Assembly: GCA_033060915.1 (NCBI GenBank) | Contig: CM065394.1 | Location: 24,859,501 to 24,923,500, forward strand | DNA: 64,000 nt | Origin: Euryodendron excelsum | Taxonomy: Eukaryota > Streptophyta > Magnoliopsida > Ericales > Pentaphylacaceae | Direction: 5' to 3' | Shown: piece by piece, positions 1 through 13,700 of the stretch | Layout of the letters: every line of letters starts with the position of its first letter | Numbering within the stretch: the stretch's first letter is position 1 | The notes under the pieces: model-generated | What the model was told of the DNA's origin: nothing | The model's input: the letters and a program-made list of their open reading frames with translations, nothing else | Database searches by the model: none | Translations under genes and position numbers: made by a program

Positions 1-2136
1 ACTGATAATACTTTTAGTTAGATAGTGATGATACGAGTAAAAAAATAAGGCTAATCCCCAATATAATAAATAAAAATAACTATAATTAATAAAAAAAATC
101 AATGGGAGGAATGGTCCAATCACTCGTGGATATAAGAACTCTCAAATCCTAACTTTATGCCTCTTAGTTAAGCAACATAACACAACAGTTGTGATAGTTT
201 CGATAATTGAAGTTGGCTTAATTTTTTTTTTTTCAAAATAAAAATAAACAAAAAAGAAATAATAAAATAATAAAATCACCGGTCTGTCGCGAAAGTTTGG
301 TGGGTGTTTTGGTAAAAGTCTCCTTTTAAGAACAATTGTTGCCAAATGAAATAGTTTGGTACAGTTTTCAAAATTTTCTTTTTCATTATGTGTTTTAAGA
401 AACAAAAACAATGAGAATTCAAAAATAAAAACATTTTCATGTTATTTTTATTTTCATATCAAAACAATTTTTGAGAACCTAAGAATAATTTAAAATTATT
501 TCTCAAAAATGAGATTTTTTAAAAAACTCAATCAAAACTAAAGTACTATACAAATAAAAAAATTATACAAAATTTTTTCATTGAATGATAGGGCTTCGGT
601 CTTATCACTTTAAACGAAAGACCCGTTAAGGTAAGTGGATCTTAAAAATGTCACCAATGCCTTATAATAGACGACAGTTTGAGCTTTACATTTGATTGAG
701 TAATAGGTACTAGGTAGGTCTCTATGCAAATTAGAGAAAGTGTACCTATATTTTACTAATTATAAATTGCTTCCAATTTAGTTACATCAAAAAGAGTTGA
801 AATCTATAACCCATTTATCAGAACTGGACAGTTGACCTGATCAAACAAAATTTTATTTGCAATATTTTATCATATTGCTATATTATTTCAGTGATATATA
901 TATATATATATATTCTCTGTCATCAATGATTTTGGAAACATTACAGAGTTTTTCTCAAATAAAAAAAATAAGTGTGGCATTATCATTGTTTTCTTAAACT
1001 TTAAATTATCATATCTTTTTGTTTTGTCCTTTACCTAATGTATACTATATTAGCTAATGATAATATCTAAGATCAAATAAATAATTCTAGAAATCTGAGG
1101 GTACCCAAAAAACTATTGAAGCATAAGATATCTTAATTGAAATTTAAATAAGTTTACAGATCACTATGCAGATATTTGCCGACAGCCCATAAAGCAAAAA
1201 TAACGAATTTTTTATTAAACTTAAACATTACTTAGTCATCATCATATATACAATAATTGAATCTAATTAACATAATGAAAGGAGAAAATCTACAAAAATT
1301 AGGAAATTAGTTATGATTCCACTTACTATAATGGAAAGGAAGATAAACAAAAGCATCAAATAGGGACAATTTTAAAACATGATTTTTTTTTTTTTATTGC
1401 AGCAAAATAAGTATTTCATTACATCATGAAAGAAATGTCACTTTCTCATTCTAAATTAAGAGACAAGAAACATCTGGCAAAAGCGTGTGCCACCATAAGC
1501 AAACTTTAATAAAAGATCTCAACAACGAAAGTATCTAAACTAGACAAACGGAAGCCATTGAACCTCATGAGGATTGGCACTTTTAAACATGTTCACATGC
1601 CAAAATTTCACAAAATTTTGGTTGATTCTAGTTCATATAGAATTATGAGGCTAGAATAATTTGTCACTTATTCACTAGACAATAATTGCAGAGCCAAAAG
1701 AATCTTTTGCACATATGCAATGGTCATGTTGGGGATATAGAGCAGATCATGGCTCAAATCTTGACAGATAAAAGTTGTATGTCACATGATTTTGATTTTT
1801 GAGAGACAATAATGTGTAATCGATGTCTACTTGGACATTAATTATTGGTAAAACTTTGTATTGGAATGCAACTTGTTGCTAGGGGATATCAGAAACTCAC
1901 TCCAAATTTATTGATCCTTTTTGCATTCCCAACCTTTTGCTTCAATTTCAATTGATCCTCGGGTATCACCAGAAAATTCATACAGATTTATGTACAAAAT
2001 AATTTGGTTGAATGACACCCTTTTGTTTTTAAACAAAATATCTACCGTGATGTCATTGCTTTTTCTTTATGAACTTTTTTAGAAGAATAGCATTTCCCCT
2101 GATGATTTGACTGGATCTATTTTTTGTTTTTTTTAG

Positions 2137-2262
2137 TTTCCTTGGAAACCTAGTGAAAATGAAGGAGAACCAACCAAAAGCCCTGAATCATCAAAGATGG
2201 GAATAGTTGGTGCCCTCTCTGCTTGGTTGGTTCAAAGCAATGAGCTCCTCATTATCATCTGA
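2137..2262 (+). other. Possible terminal exon fragment of an unrecognised plus-strand gene
   Basis: A T-rich tract ending in TTTTAG (2131-2136) looks like a splice acceptor and is followed by 41 open codons and a TGA. The peptide begins FPWKPSENEGEP, has a Ser/Lys/Pro/Glu-rich middle, and ends in a more hydrophobic segment (MGIVGALSAWLVQSNELL). Amino-acid use looks protein-like, unlike the flanking AT-rich DNA, and the block has locally higher GC. No convincing upstream exon is visible, so this may be the tail of a gene lost on the left, or a retained fragment. I do not recognise the family. It ends about 500 bases from the convergent LONRF-like gene. Confidence 0.3.
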
Positions 2263-2681
2263 TCACGAGGATCAAGCTAGCTTTGAGGATGCGTCTTGAA
2301 GCTGCAAAGCAAACTCGTAAGCTCCACAGCACATCATTGAATTTATCATTTCTCGTAGTGATAATTAGCCCACACACATTCAATCGATAATATACTTCAA
2401 GCGCGTAGTTAGACAAGACAAGACAAGCCATTATTTAAATCTCCAACCAAGAGACCTGCGGATGCTGATCAGAAATAAGATCATCAGGACCTAAGACTAG
2501 AGCTCGATACCATCGATGAACCCGAAACAATTCCTCTTTCCTTTTCTTCTTTGTTTTTTTTTTTTAAAGTAATGTAATTCAATAAATTCAAATCGAAATA
2601 TAAACAGAAATATACATCCAAAAAAGCGAGAAAAGGCAGGGGGAAAAGGTGGCTAATATTGGTTCAACTTGGGCCCAATCG

Positions 2682-2687
2682 TTTATT
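2682..2687 (-). terminator. Polyadenylation signal AATAAA of the LONRF-like gene
   Basis: On the minus strand AATAAA lies about 84 bases beyond the stop codon at 2773-2771, a normal distance for a plant poly(A) signal. It is the best match in the downstream stretch. Inference from position and motif only. Confidence 0.45.
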
Positions 2688-2770
2688 TTGCAACGAAAAA
2701 ATGAGTGGACCAAAGAATATTCAATAGTCTTTAACGAATATTCAAGTAGTAAAATATGTTACATTTTCTG

Positions 2771-5700
2771 TTATTGCAATCTACAGCCTTGCTCCTCAGC
2801 TTTCAGGTAGACAAGTGCCCGTCTTATCCTCTGCAGGGAAAAATCCAAAAAATAAAATAAGTGAACAAGTAACAATAACAAAGTTGAATTTGAAAAAAAG
2901 AAATAAAGCCAAGGCAGTAATGGTATACCCATTTAAGGAAATATATACAAGAATCACAATGCAACAGCTATAATCATCCTATGGTCAGATTCTTTGCATT
3001 AGGGTTCTTGTAAGTCAATGGAGTCAACATTGTCACAATAAGCCAAGCAAGGAACCTATACGATAGAATTTGTTAAAAGGATTACAATCCAATACCTCAT
3101 TTGTATCTCTTATGCGAAGGAGTTCCAATCTTTCTGATGGCCTCCGGTTTGTTACAGTAGCAAGCTGCCATCAAGCATACATCAACAATAAGATGATAAA
3201 AAACATATTCAGGTCCTAGATACAATGAATTGTGTATTATGAATATGTATACCCAGAAACTGTAGCGTTCAGGATCCTGTGTTGTGGGCATCATCGATTC
3301 TGCTTTATCAAGTTCCAGAAGTCTAATTCTATCTGCATGCAAACTTCTCATTAGTGTTGCATTAAGGAAAGGAGAGGTGAAAGCATCATATGTGCTTGAA
3401 AAATCGGTATTGAACATGTCCAAAAAAGAGATTTCCATAGGCTGTAGTAGGAAAACAAATAAATAATTCATGACAAGAAAGACATAATACAAAAGGGCTT
3501 CAGCGGAGCTAGCTACACTGCTAATAAATTTCTTGGTAACCATACCTACAAAAGACCAAGGACCAATCTCACCGTCATTAGGAATTTTTTCCCCCTACTC
3601 AGTGTAAATTATAATTCACATCGTCTATATTTCCATCTATGAAAAAGGTAATGGTTTTCCGGTATGGAGTTTCATTCATTGTTGTGACAGACTGAAAACA
3701 ATGCCCCCCTCCCTGGGGGTGGGGAATGAAGGATTTATTGGCGCGTTGGAGGGCTACTCCCTCTTGAATAGCCATTGTCAAATTCGGATGCATGCCCTCC
3801 CCCCACCCCCCAATGAAACCACACACACATGCAATTATTGCACTCCTCTTTGTCTCCTTCCCTCTCCCCCAAATTTAGGAGGGGCAAAAAAGTGGCTTCA
3901 AACAATACGAATGGTATTCTTGTTAAAAAAAAAAAAAAAACAACAACATTAATGGTATTTGTGCTATGCAGAGGAGATAAAATAGAAGGACGAGTACTAC
4001 TCCCAAATTTTGAAGAAGAATGTTCCCAAATTAACACCAAACATAATTAGAAAAATACATCTTAGCTTAATGATTTTATGAGTAAAAAGTACTACAACTG
4101 ACCTTAGCATTGTCAGCTCTCCACAGGAAAAACAAATCTACTATTTATACACATTCATGAAAAGATAGATACATAATTAACATAGATATATAGTATTTAT
4201 ATTACTTTCTCAATAAATCAATGTTTCTATATGTGAAATTGAAACTCTAGATATATTTTTGAGCAAGATTAAGAACCATAAGCAAGTTTTCCAATAGAAC
4301 AGTTTTGGAACAACTAAGGTACCCAAAAGACGTGTTGATCATAGTTGTTATAGTCATCAACTTGTTAGAATGATAATTAATAAATTGTGAGCTTAGCCCG
4401 TAGCCAGGAAGGATTGTAGATATAATTAAGAAAAGAGTTACTACAAATATTTGGGAGTATATAGCTTCGAACTTAAGGGGGAGCAACATCTCTATGTGGA
4501 AATATATATGGAAAAAAATCAGGTACTAACTGTATACAGTATAAGTGGAACACTTGAATTTAGAGGGGGCTATGGCCCCTGCCAGCCACACACTCTCAAT
4601 CCATCAATGCAAAGAAGTTTCTCATAGACAGCGTTGTTTTCCTTTACCTTTCCTTTTTCACCCAGAACAATTTGGATGGAAGATTTAATCCCTTACATGT
4701 GTTAGACATGCATCCAAATGCATCGTAGTATTGGTTTAAAAAATTTTGAACCCGACATGCTTTAAATACTTGGGGGACACAGCGTTCACTGTCCATCACT
4801 TAGATACACATGAAATATACTACAAGTTTGAAGAAAATAACTTGAGATCCATTCTCAAATAAAAAGTAATGTGATTTTATACGTAATTGGATGTTTAAAC
4901 GACGGAATACATTATTTTTATTCTAATTAGTCTTATCTTTGAGTAAAATACTCTCATGTATATGGCATACAATATATATATTAGTTTTCCTGCAGTGTTG
5001 TCTTGCATTTTTTTATAAAATTGTCATGTCCGCGTGTCTGTATCATGTCATATCCGCGTCATAAGTCCATCTCCGTGTTTCTGAGGTACCATATACAACA
5101 AGGGGAGATTCTGGTGGTCTTATTGAAATTAGAGAAACAACAAGAAACAAATATCTCAAGATAGATTCTATGATTGTTATCCTTTTTCTTTAATCTTTAC
5201 CTTGTCGCTGCTGAGCTGCCTCTCGTGCTGTCCTCATCCATGATTGAGCAAATTCAGCTGCATTATCTGTCAGTTCCTGTAACTGTGAGCTTCCAGAAAT
5301 TAATTGGAGGCACCACCATAGTAGACATAATAGGCGTTGGTGCATCTCTTCAGATGCATGCAAAGAACATACGCAGCTGTCATAACTAATGGGCCACAAA
5401 TGAGTAAGACTTAAATCTTTCTCCAGTTCTGGTTCACATGTCTCATTCAAGTTCCACCATCCACATTATAGTCTTTTCAGACATTGGTGTTAAAACGAAT
5501 GATGTTTTAACTTCAGGTCCAATGCTTTCAAAAGAAAAAGCCTTTTGAAAGCCATTGAACTCCCTACAAACGAGGCATAAACCTCTTGCAACGAAGGGCC
5601 TATTCCCTCTTATTCTTTAAGCTTTTTTAAGTATGAATTGATAGAAGGGTGTGTGTGTGTGTGTGTGTGTCTGTGGTGTGATGGAATAAAACAGATGCCA

Positions 5701-7718
5701 AATTAAAAGATAAAAATAAAAAACAAATTTTAAACACTTGACGGCATACTAGAAGAGCTAAACAAACAAAAACACTATAATCTATCCTTGGTTATTTCAT
5801 AATTAAATGGTATGTAGTATAGCAATGACATGGATATTCTAGTTAAAATAAACAAGAAAACTAACACATGGGAAAGCTCTTAGTGAATAAAAGAAACTAA
5901 TGATTTTTGTTTTCGGTTGAAAATTACAGAAAAAAATCTTGAAGGTTAATGACATGACATGACATGTGGGCCTCATGAACCAAGCGAAAGAAAGGCACAA
6001 GAGGTCCACCTAAAGTCCCAGCTTGGTTTTTGAAGGTGTACACTCAATAAGACACTCTGCTCGATTTTGTAGGCCTTGATCTAAATTTACGATGATTTTT
6101 ACTAAAATCAAATGAAAGATAGATCTAAGCCAAAATTGCAGTTACACTTACATCTGCTCTTTCTCTTGTTCCTTCTGATGGATATATATCCTGCACCCAT
6201 TCAATTTCAGCTACACGATACCTTCATAAATCATGAGGTACCAAAAAAAGGCCAACTTCAAGAACCAGACAACTGAATAAAATGTCAAATATATGAATGG
6301 CCACCATAATAGACATTTGACACTAGAAGGTGGTTAAACTAACCCATCTTGATCCCAATTTCGAAGAATGTGGAATCTCCTGCGGCCTTCAAGCTGCATG
6401 ACATTGTACCCTTGTTATATTATCAGAATTAGTGAGCCTATAAAGATGAAACTTGAAAAGAAATGAACTTCACAAAATAATATGTATCATCAAACCCTCC
6501 TCTCCCACACGCACACCCCACCCCCCACCCCAAAAAATAGGGTCCTTGAACCATCTCTACCATCTGTCATAAAATGTTCAGACACCAAATTAATGCATTA
6601 CCAATTAAAGAATTTTGGATCACTTATCAAACCCGCCTTTTAAGACAAGTGTAATGAACTCCTTTCCCTGAATAATTGTTCACATGAAAGCTTGAATGAA
6701 CAATTTAAACATACATGCAAGGATCAAAATTTCGTTTCGAAGGGTAGTTTCGGTGGGCTCAGAAATGGAAACATTTCGGAAACGTTTCGGAAACATGATG
6801 GAAACAGAGAAAAAATGGGAAACATAAAGAAATATTTGGAAACATAACTCAAACTTTATTAATATATAATTTTAATGCTAATATAACAATAATGGAATAT
6901 GTTTAAGGGTTATGCATTCATTGGGACTATAGAAGGGATATGTTTAAGGGGTATATGCTTAACCGTATCCTATTCATTAAGGAGAATATATCCAATATCA
7001 ATAGCCTTTTCTTTTTCTGGAGGTTATGAAGTCATATCCTTTCCTTTTGATGTAATATCTACAAAAAAAAAAAAAAAAAATTCACAATCGCTACTAAAAT
7101 TCACCCTCTTTAAGTTATACATAAACAACATAAATTAACTATAAATTATATGTCCAATGTTTTTTTTCATATTCAAAATACTTATTTCAATTATTCCCTC
7201 TTAGCCTAACTCTCTAAGTGAGAGATATTTTTATTAAAAAAATTGAGTTTCTTTAATAAATCAAAATTTAAAAAGTTCAATAAAAAAGATAATAAATTTA
7301 TTTAGTGCATGTATATATAACAATAACAACAATAAATATTAAATACATGTTATTAACTTATTATATAGACCAAAAAAAGAAATTATAAAAATTAATTAAC
7401 AACCATTCATGTTAATTACTTTTAAATATATAATTTAAGATCTATATATAGTTAATTACAAACATTTTTTCAAATTAGTAATAATGTATATATTTGTTAA
7501 GCCTACAACCTATAAATATATTATAGATATATATATTTTACTCAATAGCTCAAAGGGCCAAAGTTCATTTTTATATTTCAAACAAATTAATTATAACATA
7601 AAACATAAACATTAACATAAATATATATCTATATCTATATCTATATCTATATTTAAATCTAATCTAAATCTAAATTACTCAGTTTCGCCGAAGGATCAAC
7701 CATCTGACTGCCGCACGA

Positions 7719-7751
<33 letters not shown>

Positions 7752-10700
7752 GAGAGAGAGAGTCGCACAAAGAAAGAGAAAGAGAGAAGGGGGAAGAGAT
7801 ATGGATTTTTTTATTTTCTGTAAAGAAAGAAGAAGATTCGAGCAAAGAAGAGGTGGAAGAAGATGTTACCTGGAGTACTCTATGGCTGGACCTGGGTCCT
7901 AGAGGAGCCTGAATTACCAAAACCCAAGCTTAGATCTAAACTTCTGAAGGAGTCAATCTTTTTCTCTTTGTCTTCTATCCCTTCCTTTAGTTTTTTTGAA
8001 AATTTTAGCTTTGTTTCGACACACTACAGAGTTTCCATCGAAACAATGTTGTTTCCATCGAAACACACCGAAACGATGTCGTTTCCATCGAAACCATGGA
8101 ATTTCGTAAATCCATCATTGTTTCGCTTCGGTTTCTAGCGAAACCGAAATGTTTCGACTGTTTCCAACGAAACGAAACGAAATTTTGATCCATGCATACA
8201 TGGCATGAGTGATTTGGACGGTAACAAAAAAATTTCCAAGACAGTCCCAAAATCAGTCTTTTCATGATATGATGCTGCTTCTCAAAACTTAGCTTTACAA
8301 AACCTTTTTGTTAGCCTAGGAAAAGCTGATTCCACTACCAACTGAATGACTAACCAATGGGCATGGTCCAGTTAGAAGCAGCTTTCCAACTTAAATATGT
8401 GCATTTGTATAGATATGCATATCAAAATATTCTTCTTTGGTTCACCATGAAGAATTACAGTATTTGCAATCCTCAAAGTATGAATTTAGTTTTTACTAAT
8501 AACACCACCTCTTGAGAGTTTTCAAGAAATTCTCCACGTACTTTTCTCTTAGTACAGAAAGAGAACCATTGAGTCACATGCACTGGCTCAACAAGCATCA
8601 AAAAGGTCCTTTCCTTTTATAGAAGAAACAAAAGCATGCTTGAACCCTAAAGGTATCCATTGTTTTAGTGACAACCTGGACGCAAAAGGTCCAACCTATG
8701 CTACTAATTGGGTTCATAGTCCCCACTTGTATAACCAAGGTCCCCCTTGCACTCTTTCAATATGGGACTCAAGTGGGTCAGGGCCGTTGCAAACTTCCCT
8801 CTCCCCATTTCATCCCATCGAGTCTTCACGCGGGCCCAAACACCAAGATTAACCATTGTGATCATGCCCAAATAACACAAGACTGGCTCGTGGTCAGCAA
8901 CAGAATAGTGTGACCCTCACTACAGTGCCCTCAAGCTAACATGATCATTTGCGCAGGTTGGTCCAAATACCATGACTAAAGATTCCGGGTCATTCCCTGA
9001 AAGGGCCTAATTGAGTTTGTAGTCTCCACTAATATATCCAAGACCCTGTAGCACTCTTCTGATTGGAAGTCAACATACGCTCGTGCAAGTCAGGGACATT
9101 ACTGTTTGGGGAATATGCCTACAACACCCATAAACCACATGCATTCAGTAAGAGCATGAAAAGTTAAGCCTGACACTTCTAGTTCCTAAGGCATTGACTG
9201 TCAACTTGACTACCAGTGTGGGTTCTAAAGCTATCCATTATCAGGAATGTTAATATGTTTCACAGAAAGGAGGCCCTTCTGGATATAAGGAATATAAGAA
9301 TTTTGCAGGAAGTCTGCACTTCCCCTAGTAGACAAGAACAAAACAATAGATTTTCAATAAATAATGTCACATGTAATCGCTCAATGAGTATTGAAAAGAT
9401 ATAAAGAGCATAATCATGTCCAACTTTAAGCTACTATCCACCAAGAAAATTCCTTCTTCATATCACAAAAAAAAAATAAAAAATGGAGAGCAATCTGATT
9501 ATATAAAAATTAGGATAGACAAGAAAGACAAAACATTCACATAGCAGGAAAGAGATTTAGGCTTTTCACTTGAAGGGTAATCCATTGCATGAAACAGGAA
9601 CGCAAAGGGAAAACAAGAAATATAAACAAGAAATTGTGTTGATATTTCACCTCTAGAAGGAAACGTCCATCTGGAAGTGGCTCACACCTATAGGAAAAGA
9701 AACTTGAAATTACTTATGACAACAAAACAACAAAGAGAATATGATAAAAAAAAAATTAGAAGGTATTTATACAAAACTATATCACCTACTCAGTAATCTC
9801 CACTTCACAAGCAAAATCGGCTATTGAACCTGTTGCAGAATCGGTGATAACCTAGAGCATTAATAGACAGGTCACATCCAGTAACAGTGAGTGAAGAAAG
9901 GACCATCAAATATAACCATAAAGAAGAAAGGGAAAGAAAGGATAAGTCACAATAGTCTACCATTCCCATACGATGATTCCCTTCCATTATTCTCCTAACC
10001 TGTCATTCAAGATTTAAGAAAATAAAATAATAACTAGACATACAAATGAGACTACTATTATCTATACCACGAAGACAAAAAGAACATAAATTATGTCATA
10101 TGTTCATTGACTGAAACAGAATATATTAATTGACGGAGATCTGAATATTCCAATTAACAACTGCAGGATAGACTACTTCTGTTACAAATCAAACTCCAAC
10201 CTGTCATTTAACTGTGAGCCCTATCTATCCACTTTCAATTCCTGAAAGTGAATCTAGCAAGTGCAGTAGGACAATCAGGTGTGACCATTCAACAAAAGGC
10301 ATCTTGGGGTTGACAGTAGCTAAGCATTGTCGCAATTATAATTGAAGCTACCTATGGCTCGCATATAGCCTACGGCCATCTTCGCCAAACGACAGCCAGA
10401 AGAAAAAAAAGGATGTTTTGATTGGTAACTTTAGTCTAATCTTAGACAAAGAACAAGGAGGACATGAATCAAAGATGGGTAGACCATGCTTCAACAAGTG
10501 TGGTTTGTGACTGTGCTAACAAAAAGAGTCTCAAGCAGGGGCATGTGGAATAGGCTTGGCACTGTTTCACATAAAAAAACACCAAGAAATTTTGTTTCCG
10601 TAATGGTAATGCTGGTGTCAGTTGAACTGGTTGCATTTGGATTTCACTCGGTGTTAGGCAATGGAACGAATAAAAATTTCATGCTTCACCGCAGAGACAG

Positions 10701-13700
10701 AGTTAGAAATTGTGTCCTGTTGCTATTTTAACTATAACCAATGTATACACTAATACTGCATGGTATGCCAAAAACCAATGTAACTCAATTTTAGTATTCC
10801 AATACGTAGCAGATAAGTAAGAAACGAGCAACAAATTAACCAACTCACCATAAGTCTATAGCGGGGTTCAAATATGTTGAGGTGAAACTTCTGGCATGGT
10901 AGGACAACATCCATGACAAAAAGAGGCATCAAATCACCACTGAAGTTTGTCAAACTATCGTTCTCCAACTTCCTTTCAGCATACTCCTGAGGGAAGTTCT
11001 TCTGTATTATGTTGTTCAGCGTGACACTGTTGAAGCCAAGCATACGTTATACTATAGACAACATAAAGCGGAATTTGGAGATACATCCATTCAAATTACG
11101 GACAATCTGATAATAAATTAGGCAAAAGAGTAACTCAGAACGAAACATAAAGTTTCCATGCCCACTAAACAAAATAGGTTACCATGTACAACTCAAACAA
11201 ACTTAAATTCATGAAGACTTAATTCCAACTACTTGGGGTTGCTAGATGGATCCAGTTCTCTAATCAGCCTCCTTTATGTCTACTTTGTGTTTCTTTATAT
11301 AGCTCAACATTAATATGGATGAATGAGGGTCTACACACTAAAATTTCAACAGCACAATCTACAAAATACAGTTATAATGACGTGTCTCATTGCCAAGACA
11401 AGTCTTCCAATTAAGTATGAATGCAAGCAACTCACCTGATTGCACATGTTCTAGGACTAATAAACAGAACCGTTCGGCACAATGGACACCTGTTACCTAG
11501 CATTTTTCATTCAAGGGTCAGAACGAAAAAAGTTGACATAATGACTCCAATAAGCGTCACTGTCTATAACATATATACATATGTATTTATTATAAAATTG
11601 CAGAAAATCACTTCGGTCCATCGATTGAAACAGGCACGAGCGGCAAAAGGAATGTCCACAAGGAGTTGTAATAGGTTCATATAGTAACTTCAGGCAAACA
11701 GTGCAATCAAAGTCATCAGTATGCTCAGGTTTCCCATGGCCTTTCCTAGACATTATGCTGGCAGATGTTCTCTCCAAAGCCTGAAGAGGATTGCTACATA
11801 TCACCACAAATAAACACCAAGAAGGAATTTAACATGAGGAAACTGCATGGCCAATGGGTAGTGAATAAGCAATAATATTCGGGTCATATTTTGTAAATAT
11901 TACCTCGTAGGATCAACCTGAAGACCTGAAAGAATGACGTCCCGTGCCAGCTCATATTTTTCTAACTGCCATTTCATATGAATGTTGTGTTACTGTATGA
12001 TAATATCCAACCAGCAAATATCTCAAAAGCTAGTAGTCAATCGCGAGACTCGGAACTTCTTTTCAGCACATAAGGATTGAGTAAAAGATTTGTCTGAAAG
12101 TTAATATATCCAAAAAAATTAGCCTGAATCTGTTGCTTTTACTGCTGCCTGCGCACTAGGCTCTCCAGACCCCGCAGTGGCGGAAGCCTCATGCATTGGG
12201 CTGCCTGTGCAACTTTTACTGCTAGTATGCCAGATAAATTTTAAAAAGATGGCAGTCACTAAAACTTCAAGCTTCAAAAGCATTTCTGGTGCAGTCTGTC
12301 AGAAGGTCAAGGAAAAGAAAATTTGAAGAAGAGAGAAATCTTGAAATTTGTTCAATTTCAAAATAGCCCACTTATACAGACTTAAGCCTGAATAATGTTT
12401 ATTTCAGGTTAAGATGCTAATGGTTCCATTTTTCAGAAGCTTTTTTTTATGTTTTACGAGTGACAGTTGTTTTCACAATTTCAGGTTTGCAGAACTTGGG
12501 CTGAGTTTCCGTTGATGGTCGTAGCTTGGTCAAATTATTTTATTGGTTTGTTATGTATGGGTTTTAGGCAATTTTCCTAAGCTTCGTTAGCCTGAGTCTC
12601 TTTTTAAATATGGCATAAAAGTTCTATTAAAGCTAGAATTGCCCATAAGTCTATATATAACGATGTTATGTTGTCACTTTTCAGTTCAATAGAGAAAAAG
12701 TCTTGAGAATTTTCTAGCAGCTTTGAGGCTCCCTTTGGGATTGTGTCCTGCAATTTTACCTTTAGCTGTGATGCCTAAGTAACTGTAGGAGTGATACCTT
12801 TAATATCCTCCTCCTCCTCTAATTTTCTGCAAGCAAATTTTTAAATTTTGTTAACAATCAGGCATTGGTATCGTTGATCTTTCATCTAGAAGCCTACTTT
12901 CTATAATCCTAATCCTTTTCATAGGGTATAAGCCATAAGCCTTTTTTCTAACACCTAAAGCACTGAAAAAAGCACATCTCCAAAAATTCCTGAAGTATTT
13001 AGAAATCTCCACTAAAAAATCCAAAACCATGTTTTTAAGTCACCACTTGACGTAAAACCTTAAGCTGCTAGATAAGGGCCCCAACAATGTATATCAAGCA
13101 ACTACCTCCCCAACAATATATTATAGAAAAAAAGGCTCGCACATTGAGAGGCAAACAGACATAACAGAGTGCACAAATGGGGGAGCACATACGTGCCATG
13201 AGAGTTGAACCTAGACTTCCTAGAACTATAGCTCAAATTCTATGTTAAGTCACCACTTAACCTGAAAGCTTAAGCTGCTATCTAAGGGCCCCAACAACGT
13301 ATATCAAGCTAACACAAGTAAATTCCCTCCCTTCATTTAAGCACTAAATCATAGCAGTGAAAGAACATAAAGCAGCCCTAGTTACTTTCAGAGCCCCAAA
13401 AGGTTTCTATTCTTGCCTAACCAAAATCCCAATATTTTTCGTTGTTGTTACAACTATAGAAACCTAAAATCCTATATTTTCACTACTCTAGCAGTCACCA
13501 AAGAGTATTATTCAGCTAAAACCTCTTTAACAATGCCCTAAGTCAATTTTGGTATCAAAGCAGAGTCACCATTGCACTCATACGATATCCATATGAACAT
13601 TAGTTTTACTTCTGAATAAGAAATCTACTCCGTCTTTCATACTTCTTAGCATGAAGGGTGGAATGAAGAGATATCTCTAATACAAATAGTGATGTTTATA

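Larger units (their letters stand above)
1..2770. other. Gene-poor AT-rich flank downstream of the LONRF-like gene
   Basis: No recognisable gene is seen here except a possible short exon at 2137-2262. The stretch is very AT-rich, with an (AT)n run near 896-914 and homopolymer A/T tracts near 1382-1396 and 2552-2567. The part at about 300-560 has the A/T-rich, self-similar look of a decayed MITE, but I found no clean terminal repeats or target duplication. The last 90 bases before 2770 are the probable 3' untranslated region of the minus-strand gene. Confidence 0.5.

Noticed and set aside
3333..3543. Open frame continuing upstream of LONRF-like exon 16, with another AG at 3442-3443
   Set aside because: Using that acceptor breaks the phase with exon 15 (which ends in phase 1), and the added residues do not fit the family; the acceptor at 3333-3334 fits both.
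7863..8138. 91-codon plus-strand frame
   Set aside because: It lies wholly inside the hAT element and spans its subterminal GTTTCG repeats, so it is composition-driven.
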